Below, in pieces: positions 25,186-37,806 of a stretch of 64,000 nucleotides of DNA (the first letter of the stretch is position 1; each line of letters opens with the position of its first letter). Made by a program: the position numbers and the translations under genes. The notes beneath the pieces are model-generated. The model did no database searches. It saw only the letters and a program-made list of their open reading frames with translations, and was not told the origin of the DNA. This DNA is from Nyssa sinensis (Eukaryota > Streptophyta > Magnoliopsida > Cornales > Nyssaceae). Location of the stretch: the NCBI GenBank assembly GCA_008638375.1, contig CM018047.1, forward strand, positions 51,530,679 through 51,594,678, given 5' to 3'.

Positions 25186-26698
25186 CACTGTGCTAACAAG
25201 TTCACTTATAAATTCCTTAACACAAAACGAGGAATCCCTCAAGGCAATCTCGATGGAACTTAAATCCAAGCATAGTTTACTTCACTTATGTCCTCCTTAA
25301 TACAAGACAACCAACTCCAAGTGTTGACAACTAATTCCATATATGTCAACAACCACACAAAAGATTAAAATGCTTTCTTCAAACTATTCGTGACTTCCTT
25401 GATCATCGTGAAGCCAATTGCTCGATGAAATCTAAGGTTCCATTGACTTGACAATTGATTTTGGTCACAAGTGAACAATTGAGCAAGCGGCGACAAGTCA
25501 CTTCCAATATCCAAAACATCATCAGCAATTCTAGAATGAGATAACAATTTTTCACCCTTGCCGAGAGATGGTGTGACTTCTATAGATTCCATTAATGTAC
25601 AAAGTTAAAGATCCTTTAAAGTTTTCTCATTGTGTAACTCAATTGAGCCATTCCATAATTTGGGGTGTTCAATTAAGAATCCAATGACCCTTTAAACTTT
25701 CAAAAATAATATTTTAAAAATTGGGGCCAAGTTTTCACAAAAATATTAAATAATGTGAACAAATCACATAAACTCCAAAAGGTGATAAGCCCTTCAAGTT
25801 AAGCTTTTCGCAATTTTCAATCTTAAAGGAATTGATTATTAGGCTACTAAGCATATTTGCACCATCATCGACCTAACCGTATTTAACAAAATCTAATTTT
25901 CTCATTTTTCTCACTTAATTGTCTTGTAGTAATCAAACAAGTACTCTCGCTTACAATTAGTGTGGAGAATTTTAGAATTCTTTATTTTCGACACTCAACC
26001 ATTTGACAAATGCTTAAAGCAATTAATGCTTATAACAATTCTCAAAGCAACTAATGCTTGAGTTAGGTGAGCAATCATAGTGTAAGTAATAAAGTAAGAA
26101 AACAAGAGGTTCTATTATGTGCCTAATTTTCATAACATCATGGGTTCACATATGCTATTAGGACTGACTCTAGTGGATAAAGAGTTAGTCTATCTTACAA
26201 ATAAGGTTTCTTATAAATCTTTCTAATCAAATAGGGTTTACACACTAATAAACGGATTTTTGCGAGTAATCCCAATAGGTCTTCACAAGCTAATCTAGTT
26301 ATCCAATCTAGTTCAACGTGTCTATATTATTGTTCAAAAAATAACATCGTAGAAAGTCATAAAAAAAATAAGTCCAAAATTATTAAATAATTGAATGAAA
26401 CAGAGTCACTATTATACTCATATAATGAAGCTGCTTCTAACATGGGATAAACTAAACTAATCAATCTATAATAAGCTATTATTTCACAAAGAATAAATAC
26501 TTCTATTCAATTCCAAAGATTAAAATTTAAAGATGAGAAAATAACAACCTACAAAAATCACAAATCCAAACTATAAATAAAGTAACATAGATAAACAAGA
26601 AAACTATAATAAACTTCATTTTTTATGATAGGGATCATGATCACCGAAATATTAAAAACTTACATAAATAACTTAAGCAAACTTACCTGTAACAGTTC
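25186..26698. other. Unit 3 flank downstream of the RLP pseudogene
   Basis: Non-coding homologue of 12450-13985, with a small deletion near 25847. Nothing else is recognised. Confidence 0.6.
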
Positions 26699-27357
26699 AC
26701 CTTCACCACAATGAGCTTCATCTTCCTGATTGAAACCTACGACCAGGCTTTGATCTTCTTCCACGATTTCTCCTTCATTCTCGAAGATTCATAATCCACT
26801 TGTCTTCCATCTTGCACGAAATTATACACCCAATTGAAAATCCAATTACTAGTCCGCATCCATATCCCATCAAAATGATTTTCCAATCAAACAAACTATC
26901 GCTATCCGATCGCTCACCTCTCACCTTGTAAAGGCGGTGGTAGTGATATTACATCATTGATTTGTTTGCATTTCTTGGACAATGGCAACCCACATAATCA
27001 CATTTTCCCTTTATAAGAATCGTTCAAAAATGTATTGAACTGCTTGCCTTGTGGAATGATTCCCTCGAGTTGGTTGGAAGAGAGATCCAGATCTGAAAGG
27101 AATGTAAGGCTTGTAAGTTGTGGAGGAATCTCTCCGGAAAGTTTATTTCGCGATAGATCTAATGACTCGAGCTCAGCTAGGTCACCGAGTGATGGCGGAA
27201 TTTTGTTGATAAAGCCATTTCGAGACAAGTTCAGGGCAATGAGAGATTTGAGATCCCCGATCTCTTTTGAGATTTCCCAATGGAATCTATTGTTAGAGAG
27301 ATCAAAAGATTGAAGGATGGTAAGGATCCTCTCAAATACCATTTCAAACCCCTAGAT

Positions 27358-27674
27358 TGTTAGATTTACCACAACAACTGCCACCACAGCAAGCCATCTC
27401 AGCCACATGCTCCAGCTCAGTGATGATATCTCAACACAATTCAGATGATTCTAGAATACCATGAGCTATAATTCTGTTTTATACAAATTGCACAAGTTAG
27501 TTAGAATCATGATTTTTATTGATTCATTGTAAGTAATATAAATAGAGAGCTCAACACGTTGTAAAGCAAGGATGAAGTAATGGAAGCTATATTTCTTTGC
27601 AACAAACTGCTTCTCTGCATTTCCCATTTTATCACTCTGTTTCTCTGTAGATAATTAGTCTTCCAAATCTGTTA
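27358..27674 (+). repeat. Copia B left LTR
   Basis: 317 bp, TGTTAGATTTACC to CCAAATCTGTTA, followed by TGGTATTAGAGCC. At diagnostic sites it is closer to the left LTR of element A than to its own right LTR. Confidence 0.95.
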
Positions 27675-27691
27675 TGGTATTAGAGCCATAA

Positions 27692-30600
27692 ATGGCTACA
27701 GAAAACACCAATTCTTCTGTCAACACCAATTCTTCTGTCAATACCAACTCTAAAGATCCATCGAGCCCTTATTTCCTCAACCCAAATGATGGTCCGGCAA
27801 CGCTACTCACCAACCACCTTCTTACTACTGAAAACTACCATTCTTGGGCACGCACCGTACGTCGTTCACCGAGAATAAAAAAGAAACTGGGTTTCATCGA
27901 TGGTACTTTTCTTTAACCCTCCTCCATCGATGCTCTGTTAGAACCATGGCTTGAATGCAATGACATCGTTGTAACTTCGCTTCAAAATGCAATGTCTCTT
28001 GAAATCAAAAACAATGTTGTCTATGTTGAAACTGCTCACGAATTGTGGCTTGAACTTGAACAACGTTTTGCCCAAAACAATGGGCCAAGGATCTATGAAT
28101 TGAAGCAATCTATGCACAATATTACCCAAGGTGATGATTCTGTTTGCTTCTACTTCTCTAAGTTGAAAAGCTTATTTGATGAACTCCTCAATTTTGAACT
28201 TATTCCATCGTGTACATATGGTGCCATGAAACCTGTTCTTGAGAACCAACAACGTGACTGGATGATGAAATTCATCATGGGGTTCAACGAGTCTTTCAGC
28301 AACATCAAAGCACAGATTGTCCTTCTCAAACCCACCCCATCCTTGAGTGAAGTTTATGCTCTCGTTCAACAAGAAAAAAAGCGTAAACAAATCTCTAATC
28401 TCCCCAATCTTCATAATACACTTGCCTTGGCTACCAAAACTCATTATCCATCCTCTTGAGACATTCCCAAATCCTTTGGTTCCCAACGATGAGACAAACT
28501 ATTTTGCACTTTTTGCAAAGTCTTAGGCCATTCTCTGGACAAGTGTTTTAAGGCCAATCCTAATCTTGAGAAACCCACATGTACACACTGTCATCTCGTT
28601 GGTCACACTGCAGAGAGATGTTACAAATTGCATGGTTATCCTCCTAGCTATAAGCTTGCAAATCGATCCAGAGAACCTAACCCATCTGTTAACCAAATTG
28701 GTCTTTCCAATCAAGAACAGATCAGTGAAGATTCTCCAGCAGTTCTAACTAAAGCACAGTATCAACATCTCATTGCTTTGCTCCAATCTCACGATCCACA
28801 ACCAGCTGCCAATCAAGTTCGGACCATTGATCCACCTCCAGTTTGTCCTTCGCCTTCCTCCATGTCTGGTATAGCTTCCTGTTTTTTAGTTTCTCATACA
28901 ACATCTTCACATTATATACCTTGGATTATAGACGAAGGTGCAACAGATCATATGATTTGCTGCACCTCCATTTATAGTTCTCCGCCCATCAAAGTTGATT
29001 TTAAAGTCAGATTTTCAAATGGTAATCATGCCAATGTTGCTCATAAGGATATTGTTAAACTCACTTCTGCCATTACTCTCAAAGATGTTTTATGCATTCC
29101 TTCTTTTAATTTCAATCTTCTCTCAGCCAAAAAACTAATTCAGGACATTAATTGTTGCTTTGCTTTCTTTGCTAATGAGTGTTATGTGCAGGACCTTTTT
29201 CCTTGGAGCATAATTGGGAAAGGTGAGGCTGTCAATGGTCTTTATCATCTTCGGCTGACAGGAGTGTCTCCCACAGCCCTCTCTTCCATTTTATCCACTT
29301 TACCTTTACATAAATACCCTATTCTGCCTCTGTTATTTCTCAGCAGAGTATTCACCATTTATGGCATTGTAAAATGGGTCATTTGTTTGACTCAAGATTA
29401 TCTTTGTTACAAACAAATTTACCTCTCTTAACTTCTATGGATTCAATTACTCCATGTTCTATATGTCATTTAGCAAAACATCACAGATTACCTTTTCTCA
29501 TTAGTGACAACCGCGCCTTTAAACCATTTGATCTCATCCACTGTGACATTTGGGGACCTTGCACCCAAATGGCTTATAATGGATCAAAATATTTCTTAAC
29601 AATTATTGATGATTTTACTAGATCCACTTGGGTTTATTTAATGAAAAACAAATCTCAAACTCGACCTCTACTTCAATCTTTTTGCTCACTAATTGAAACA
29701 CAATTCCACACAAAGCTTAAAGCACGTCAATCTGATAATGGAAATGAATTTTCAATGACTAATTTTTTCATGCAAAAAGGGATTGTTCACCAAAAAACCT
29801 GTGTCGATAGCCCCCAACAAAAAGGGGTTGTAGAACGGAAGCATCAACACATTTTGAATGTTGCTCGTACTTTAAAATTTCAATCTGGTGTTCCTTTGTC
29901 TTTTTGGAATGATTGAATTTTAACCGCTACTTATCTCATTAACAAAACACCATCCCCCAATTTGCAAAATCATAGCCTATATCAACTTCCCTTCCGCACC
30001 AAACCAACCTATCACCACTTGAGAACCTTCGGTTGCCTTTGCTATGCATCTACCTTAAAACAAAACTGACACAAATTTGACTCTAGAGCATGAAAATGCA
30101 TTCTGCTTGGATATCCCTTCGGCATTAAAAGCTACAAGTTATTTGATTTAACCAACCACTCCATTTTCTACTCTAGAGATGTCACTTTCTATGAACACAT
30201 CTTTCCCTATAATACTAATCTTTCCACTACACAGCCCTTCCCCCACTCTGTTATGCCTCAGTTTCCCTCTCTTGGTATTGACACCATCACCCAATCCCTG
30301 CCATCCCACTCTGCTATTCCCCCAACATACTCACCATCACAGCAAGCTTCACCTCTCATTTCCTTTGACCCTCCCACTGCACCCTCTCCCTCGCATCTGC
30401 CTATTCCTCACATTCCCTCACCTATTCTCACACACCAACCCTCTCCACAATCCTTTTCTCCCAACACAACCTCCTTCCCGCAGATCCACCCACCCAAAAA
30501 TATCACCTGCTTACCTCCAGGACTACTCCTGTCAGCAGGTCCTTACACCCACTTCTTCCCTTTCAAGCTCAGAGATCCAAGGTTATTCCCTTACTCCTCA

Positions 30601-32137
30601 TTTATATCCCTTGCATTCTGTCTTGTCTCATGCTAAATTTTCTTCCCCCCATGCTGCTTTCCACTTATGCACAAGCTGTAAAAAGCTTAGACTGGCGTGT
30701 TGCAATGGATAATGAGATTGCTGCATTGGAATTGAATAAGACTTGGGATGTTATTGATCTGCCTATTGGGCAGAAGACCATTGGTTCCAAATGGGTTTAC
30801 AAAATTAAATACAACTCCGATGGCACAATTGCAAGGCACAAGGCCCGTTTAGTTGCCAAGGGTTACACCCAAGAGGAGGGCCTTGATTACCATGAGACAT
30901 TCGCTGCCGTAACCAAACTTGTTACGGTCAAGACCTTACTAGCCGTGGCTGCAATCAACGGATGGAAACTTCATCAATTCGATGTTACCAATGCCTTTTT
31001 ACAGGGCGAGTTGGAGGAAGACGTGTATATGAAAATCCCTTCTGGTTACTCAGTCAAGGAAAAAAAAAGGTTTGCAAATTAAACAAGAGCTTGTATGGCC
31101 TCAAACAGGCTTCTCGCCAATCGTATGCCAAATTTTCATCTTCCTTGTTACAATTTAGATTTATTCAGTCCAGAGCTGATTATAGCCTCTTTACCAAAGG
31201 CAGTGGTTCCTCCTTTCTCGCTCTACTTGTGTATGTTGATGATATAGTTGTAGCTTCCAATGATCACCATGGTATTTCAGCTCTCAAAACTTTTCTCAAA
31301 TCAAAGTTCCAGATCAAGGATCTTGGGCCACTTAAATATTTTCTCGGTTTGGAGGTAGCCCGAAACTAAACTGGAATACAATTATGCCAGCTGAAATATT
31401 GCTTGGACATTTTAGCCGATGCTGGCTTCACTGGCTGCAAGCCCAGTTTAATTCCCATGGACCCGAATCTCAAACTTAACAAGGATGAAGGCCAATTTCT
31501 CTTTGATCCATCAGAATTCCGCAGGCTCATTGGACGGCTTCTCTACTTAACCATCACACGTCCTGATCTTTCTTTCTCTGTTAACCTGCTAAGTCAATAC
31601 ATGAGTGCTCCTCGGGTTCCACATCTTCAAGCAACTTACAAGGTGCTGCATTATGTCAAAAAATCACCAGGTCAAGGACTGTTCTTCCCTGCCTTGTCTT
31701 CTTATCAATTAATATCCTGTTGTGATTCCGATTAGGCATCATGCCCGGATACTAAAAGATCCACAACTGGCTACTGTGTGTTTCTCGAGCAATCACTCAT
31801 TTCATGGAAGTGCAAGAAGTAGACCACCATTTCCTGTAGTTCAACTGAGGTAGAGTATCGGTCTATGGCTCTCCTTCTTGTGAGCTTGTCTGGCTCAAGT
31901 ATTTACTTACTGATCTCATGGTTCTTCATCCTCAGCCCGTCATCGTTCACTGTGACAGCAAGTCTGCTCTACACATTGCATCCAACCCAGTTTTCCACGA
32001 AAGGACTAAGCATATTGAATTAGATTGTCATCTAATTCGGGATAAAATTCAGGAGGGTGTTATCTCCACTGCCTACACGCCATCTTCTTGCCAGATAGCC
32101 GATATCCTCTCACAAGCTCTCTCTTCTCCACTGTTCT
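27692..32137 (+). pseudogene. Copia B gag-pol remnant
   Basis: Same domain order as element A. Shared lesions include the stop after the gag domain (near 28457), DEGA in place of DSGA in the protease, a frameshift after the protease, the A-run frameshift in RT (near 31070) and a stop after LGLEVARN (31367). Private lesions include a stop early in gag (27914), a stop in the integrase (29914) and a stop in RNase H (31733). The integrase keeps SDNGNEF, which A has changed. RT keeps YVDD. Confidence 0.92.
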
Positions 32138-32200
32138 ATTCTTTATTACGCAAGATGGGAGTTATTGACATACACTCTCCATCTTGTGGGGGGGGGGGGG

Positions 32201-32517
32201 TGTTAGATTTACCACAACAACTGCCACCACAACAAGCCATCTCAGCCACATGCTCCAGCTCAGTGATGATATCTCAGCACAATCCAGATGATTCTAGAAT
32301 ACCATGAGCTGTAATTCTGTTTTATACAAATTGCACAAGTTAGTTAGAATCATGATTTTTATTGATTCTTTGTGAGTAATATAAATAGAGAGCTCAGCAC
32401 GTTGTAAAGCAAGGATGAAGAAATGGAAGCTATATTTCTCTGCAACAAACTGCTTCTCTGCATTTCCCATTTTATCACTCTGTTTCTCTGCAGATAATTA
32501 GTCTTCCAAATCTGTTA
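32201..32517 (+). repeat. Copia B right LTR
   Basis: 317 bp. The preceding polypurine tract has 13 final G residues against seven in element A, an expansion or an assembly ambiguity. Confidence 0.95.
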
Positions 32518-34043
32518 TAGATCGTAATTGTCACTGAATCTTGATAATAGGATTCAACGTCTACTCCAGCATATTTTGGTTCAGACATATTTTCATTGAC
32601 CATTGCCATCGCCTTTAAACTCAGGAAGAATTATTTTGGAAGCACACCTGTAAATTCATTGGAAGAGATGTCTAGAATACCCAACTCTGGGAAAACAAAT
32701 TTAGTCTCTGGATTTTCAATTGGACCATAAAATCGGTTGGATCGCAATACAAGAACCTTTAGTGAAGGCAGTTTCCCCAACCAGAATGGAAATGTATCGA
32801 ATATCTTGTTGTTTCCTAGGTCGAAAACCGTAACATAGTGCAATTGGCTAAAGATCTAGGCACCTGCCCTGACTGGTTGCTAACGCAAAATCGGGTGGCA
32901 TGCGGTGAAAGTTGTTCTCTTGTAGGTTCAACACAGAGAGATTGCCAAACTTACCAAGACATTCCGGGATCACTCCGTGCAGCTGGTTATGAGAGGCATC
33001 AACAAATTCCAGATTACTCGAATTGCATATTACTGTAGGGAATGATCCTTGCAACATGTTGTCATGGAGATCGACAGTATGTAATGAAGAAAGGGACACA
33101 ATAGGAAGAATTTGGTCTATGGCATTCAATAAGTTGTGAGAAAGATTCAGATAATACAGATTATTGGTCCATATCCAGTCGGGTATTTGGCCACCAATTT
33201 TATTGTCAGAAAGATCAGGCCACTCGAGGCTGTCTTGGTTTTTCAGAAAATCTGGAAACCTAGTTATGTTGCAGGAGCGCATTTGTAGCCTACCTAACGT
33301 GGGAAATGAATGATTCCCATTGCCATTGATGATCCACGTGCTATTGTTTGAGTCACCTAGAAGAGGTTGTTCCAGAAAATCTACTGCATTGTGAGAAAGG
33401 ACCAAGAAATCAAGTCCGTCCTTCCAAATCCAGCTGGGTACATAACCATGAATTTGGTTGTTAGAAAGATCTAGAGTTTCCAGTTGAACTTTATTTCTAA
33501 GGAAATCCGGAAATTCAGTTAAATTGCAAGAACTCAAGCCAAGTCCACAAGCCGGGGAAATGTAAAGATACTGTCGTCATGTTTAATTGACAAGCTGTTG
33601 TCTGAGAGGACGATACTGAACAAGTTCTTGAGGTTCTGGAACATGCCCAACTTTATGCTACCATTGAAGTGGCAACCAGAAAGTGAAAGACGTGAAAGCC
33701 TTGGAAGTTCAGAGATTGACCTCGGTATTGACCCTTCCAAGTCATCGCCGTCCAAATACAGATTTTCCAATACAGAAGTAGATGCATTTATGAACTCCAG
33801 TTGACTGCCGAATCGGTTTTCCCAAAGACACAAGTCACCAAGGGATGGGAGAGTAAACAAAGAAGAATAAACCTCACCGTTGAGTAGATTGTTGGACAAG
33901 TCAAGGAACACAAGATTTGGAACACCATTGCCATGGAATGGAGGAATTGGCCCGCTGAATCTGTTAAAGGAAAGATCCAAGTTGACAGTTCGGGTAAGGT
34001 TTGCGAGTGATGATGGGATAGAAAGAGTAAAAATAGAACCCAT

Positions 34044-37000
34044 GATCTCTCTTCCAAAAAATCATGAATTACCAAAAACAAACATATGGGGAGGGAGTTA
34101 CTGAGCATAATGTATCCCAAGGAAACTCCAAATATCAATTCTCTTTCTCAAAAAAAAAAAAAAAAAAAAAAAAAACAGAATTGGGTGATTCAGTTTATCC
34201 CAACTTTCCATTATTTATTTGAATCACCCAAAAAACTTTTTGAATACCCAGTAAAAAGAGGTTTTCATTTCTGTAAAATATATAATTAACAACTTGAAGT
34301 TGTCCATTAATACATAATCTCATTTCTGTAACAGATCCGGAAGAAAAATATTGCTAAGCAATAGGAGTCGGTCAATTCATTGTATTTCACCCTAAACCTG
34401 CTATAGGTAAATCAATTTTTCTCATTCAATCTTATTTAGTTGATCGAGCTCTTTAAAAGTTGTATGAAACAAGCAACTGTGGTATATGATTACTTGAAAA
34501 CACTTTGTGACATCAACACTCTTTTAACTGTAGTAAACCAATTTTATAATTCAACAATTAATTCTGAGTTCTTGCATTTTCTAACTTGGCTGAATTTTCC
34601 ATTGTCATTTTAAAATTCAAGTCTTGTACGGATAATTTTTCTTTTTTTTTTGTTTTGAGAATACAAATGGAAATTCAACAATCCAATTTTTGTCGGGTGC
34701 GAGTAAACTCTTCGAGCCTAGATTTACATCATTAGTGACCCTTGAGATGAAATTAAATCTAAAATCTTTGACATAAAACCTAAGTCTCTTTTTAACTCGT
34801 CCAATTCAGAGCTTGCTAGATTTACATAAAATTTGACTCATTGACAATGTCACTGTTAATGTAGAAAGTGACAATTTCAAGTTCGGTTAAACAACTTTTC
34901 AGATACATGTAAAAGTATATGATTCAAGATTGAAAACAAATTAAAATCACACTATTAGTCACTTGTTCTTAATCCAGATCATGTTGCCTGCTTGACCAAA
35001 GACCACCCCATCCCCTTCAACAAGTCAGTCAACCTCTAATCAAGGTTTTAAAAACCGGACCGGACCGGACCGGTTCACCGGTTCAACCGTCGACCGGTCC
35101 AAGGAACGGTCCGGTCGAACCCCAAAAACCGTTCCAACGCCAAAACCGGGCTTAAAAGGCAAAACCGTCCGAACCGGGCGGTTCAACCGGTGAACCGGTC
35201 GACCCGTCACTGGGTCACCGGTTCGGACCGGTTCGCCTCTTCCTATATATAAAAAAAAAAAACCCACGGAATGGCCCTAATTTCTCTATTCTCACTTTCT
35301 CAGATCTCAGATCTGAGATTTCTCTCAGTTCCCATTTTCGGATTTTCCCTTTCTCTTCATCTCATCGCTTGAAGTCTTGAACTGTTCGGACTCCCACCGC
35401 ACGGCGACGGCGACGGCTACCGCACGGCGACAGTGACTCGCGTGATGATGGTGGCGATGCGATGGTGCGATGGAAGCGATGGAAGCGACGGGCGGTGCGA
35501 TGGAACTGTTCGGATTTTCCCTTTCTCTGTTTCAGGTGATGATGGTGGCGGTGCGATGGTGCGATGGAAGCGACGGGCGGTGGTGATTGTGGGAGAGGAT
35601 GGTTACGGTGGAGGTGCGGTGGCTGTGGGTTCGGCTGGGGTCGTGGTGAAGGCGCGGGGGTTATGGACTGTGGTGGTGGTGCGGCTGGGGTGGTGGTGAT
35701 GGTTCGGCTGTGGTGGTGATGGTGCGGCGGTGGTGGTGAAGGTGCGGTGGTGATGCACTGATGGTTATGGAGTGATTGGAGTGTGGTTTTATTTTTTTTT
35801 GTTGAAGTTTTATATATTAAAAAAATTCATATTTTGTAAAAAAAATTTATATAATTTGTAGTAATTTTTGTATAATTTTTTAAATTTAAAATATTAATAA
35901 TATATATTATTAAATTTATTAATTACATAATTATGACATCACGGTTTGATTCCGGTTGACCCGACGGTTGAACCGGTAACCCGTAACCCGGACAATTTTC
36001 CGGTTCGATGAACGGTCCGGTTTTGAAAACATTGCCTCTAATATATTAATTTGTGCCTCTTCCAAAGCTGAATTTATATAATAATATATAATCTGGTGTT
36101 AATGTCCCATTAACTCCATGAGAATCATGGTTAGGTCCTACCAAACCTGCTGGTTAAATTGTAAATTGAGCTGGCCTCCCCCTCTACCTTTAAGTTTAAT
36201 TAATAAAGGAAGTCTCTCGTTGTACGCACCAATTATAGTACTTTTCTTAATATTATGCATATCATTTACTATAAATTTATAAATTATTTTAGTCAAAATT
36301 ATTGAGTTTGAACCAACGAAAGATAAAATCATTCAACAATTTATTGCCTAGTTTAAAATTTTAAATGGATCTCAAACTCCTTTCAAAAGTGAGAGGTTCT
36401 AAGAGCATGTTTGGTGGGACGGTCGAGTGTAAAAAAATGAGCCATCCCCACGATTCTTCAGACAAAAGTATGAGGAGCAAGAGTAATTATCTAGTGTGAC
36501 GGTTACTCCACATCATTATCAGATGTGGTGTGACTATCACTCACAAATACAACACTACCTTGCAAAATTCATGAAGTAAACTTAAAATTTTGTAAGAAGT
36601 CATCACTCCACATCAGATAGTGACGTAGAATGACGGTCATACCGGATCATTTCTCAAAGAGTAGGGAAAAACAGCGAGTCCCCCTTTAGAGGTGGACATG
36701 TGCACCAAACGGATACTAAGTCCTAGCCGGACATGAATCAAGAGGTTTCTTGGTAGGAGAAAGACTACCTTCCAATCATCCAAGGAATTACTTAATACAA
36801 ACAAAAAGGAGAGGGTGCAATTCAAAAGATGAAAAGCCCTCTAAAATGAAACGAATGACGCTTAGTCTTCTCTTCTAGTCTTAATGGGCTGATGACAGCT
36901 AGAAAGTTGAATTCAAAGGCTAACTTTGGTCCTTCACATATGCTTTTAAAAAGGGTTTGTTGGCTGACTTGGCTGTGTCCCCAAAACAACCCAAAACTTT

Positions 37001-37069
37001 CTCTGATTGAAAAAAGGGTTACTTTTGTAAAATCAATCCAAAATCCCTTAACCCATGGATTTTAAACCT
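34044..37069. other. Unit 3 spacer interrupted by hAT element
   Basis: Non-coding homologue of 8524-10549 and 21264-23292. It has the longest of the three poly-A tracts (about 34150-34175) and the 994-bp insertion at 35041-36034. No host gene is visible. Confidence 0.6.
35041..36034. mobile_element. 994-bp non-autonomous hAT-type element
   Basis: The inverted ends are CAAGGTTTTAAAAACCGG and CCGGTTTTGAAAACATTG, flanked by perfect 8-bp duplications CCTCTAAT (35033-35040 and 36035-36042). Both other units hold the uninterrupted site. The subterminal regions are dense in CCGGTTC/GAACCGG palindromes. The centre (about 35280-35770) is GC-rich, with repeated GATGGTG/GGCGGTG text, unlike the surrounding AT-rich DNA. 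It may be a captured gene or promoter fragment. No transposase is encoded. The open frame at 35433-35699 is low-complexity and I do not call it a gene. Confidence 0.92.
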
Positions 37070-37077
37070 TATAAATA
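37070..37077 (+). promoter_or_regulatory. TATA box of DUF761-like gene, copy 3
   Basis: TATAAATA, 107 bases before the ATG at 37177. Its sequence and surroundings match the other copies. Confidence 0.7.
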
Positions 37078-37176
37078 GCTCTCCTCTCCACATAGCAAAA
37101 GGCAGACCAATCTCAGTCTCAGTACACTCCCCTGACTCCCAAGAGAGATTATTCATCTTTTTTCCTTATAGAACAT

Positions 37177-37806
37177 ATGGATCAAGTCAGTCAACATATC
37201 TTCCAAATTCCAAGTCAGTTCAGCCAATTCCAGTTCTCAAAGAAAGCGATCCAAATTATACTCCCACTCTCTGTATTTTCCTTCCTAATTTCCTACTCTT
37301 TCTTGCTTCCTTTCCTTCTTCATTGCTTCAATGCATTTCCCATTCAACTCTTTAACTACAGTACTGACAGGAACTGCATATTCCTCTTTTGCAATGGAAT
37401 TCTAGTTTTTCTCATCAAAAGTTCCGGCCTGATCAGCAACCCTCCACTGGGTAATGATATTAACAGGGAACATGTCAAGAACAATGGTGACGATCAACAA
37501 TCAGTGCGTGAATCATCGGAGATGAAAGCATTGGCTACAGAAGAAGTTGCTACGGAAGTTGAAGAAGAGCAAGGACAAGAAAATGGGAATTTGGTTGAAG
37601 TAGTGGATGCCGAAAATGGGCTTCTGGTTACAGAAGCTGCAGATGAAGAAGACGATGAGTTTATCATTATTGAAGAAGAGGAAGAAGACGGAGAAGAAGG
37701 AATTGGGCTGTTGAGTGCAGAGGAATTGAACAAGAAATGTGATGATTTTATAAAGAAGATGAAAGAAGGAATCAGAATTGAGGCCCAACACCCAATCCTG
37801 GTTTAA
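37177..37806 (+). CDS. DUF761-like membrane protein with acidic region, copy 3
   Basis: Single-exon, 209 residues, with two hydrophobic segments, an acidic middle and the C-terminal motif LLSAEELNKKCDDFIKKMKE. A C-to-T change turns the CAA codon after HPILV into TAA, so the protein ends three residues earlier than copy 1. The motif is not affected. Other changes are scattered (for example RNC for RHC, and SVRESSE for IVRELSE). Together with copies 1 and 2 it forms a tandem paralogue set with conserved promoter and frame. Confidence 0.85.
   Translation: MDQVSQHIFQIPSQFSQFQFSKKAIQIILPLSVFSFLISYSFLLPFLLHCFNAFPIQLFNYSTDRNCIFLFCNGILVFLIKSSGLISNPPLGNDINREHVKNNGDDQQSVRESSEMKALATEEVATEVEEEQGQENGNLVEVVDAENGLLVTEAADEEDDEFIIIEEEEEDGEEGIGLLSAEELNKKCDDFIKKMKEGIRIEAQHPILV

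Larger units (their letters stand above)
27358..32517 (+). mobile_element. Ty1/copia LTR retrotransposon B (defective copy of A)
   Basis: A 5160-bp element with 317-bp LTRs, TGGTATTAGAGCC after the left LTR, and the duplication TAGAT at 27353-27357 and 32518-32522. It sits at exactly the RLP base used by element A. It shares the altered LTR end, the altered primer site and several stops and frameshifts with A. It is therefore the same insertion copied with the host segment, not a second transposition. It has a private deletion of about 30 bases near 30470 and another near 30660. Confidence 0.95.
26718..34043 (-). pseudogene. RLP pseudogene, unit 3, split by copia element
   Basis: The 3' part is 26718-27352 and the 5' part is 32523-34043. 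It retains the N-terminal LRR block lost from unit 2, such as LVFLDLSNNLLNGEVYSSLF. It shares the old lesions: missing 5' end, frameshift after ATSQG (near 32850-32860) and the stop before LCGLP (near 26998). Private lesions are one-base deletions near 33540 and near 32828, each shifting the frame. It is inactive like its sisters. Confidence 0.88.

Noticed and set aside
27358..32517. Element B as an independent second copia insertion
   Set aside because: Same target base, same TAGAT duplication, shared lesions and LTR affinities all point to copying with the host segment.
35433..35699. 88-codon plus-strand frame inside the hAT element
   Set aside because: It is low-complexity (repeated GATGGTG text) and lies within a non-autonomous transposon; no family resemblance.
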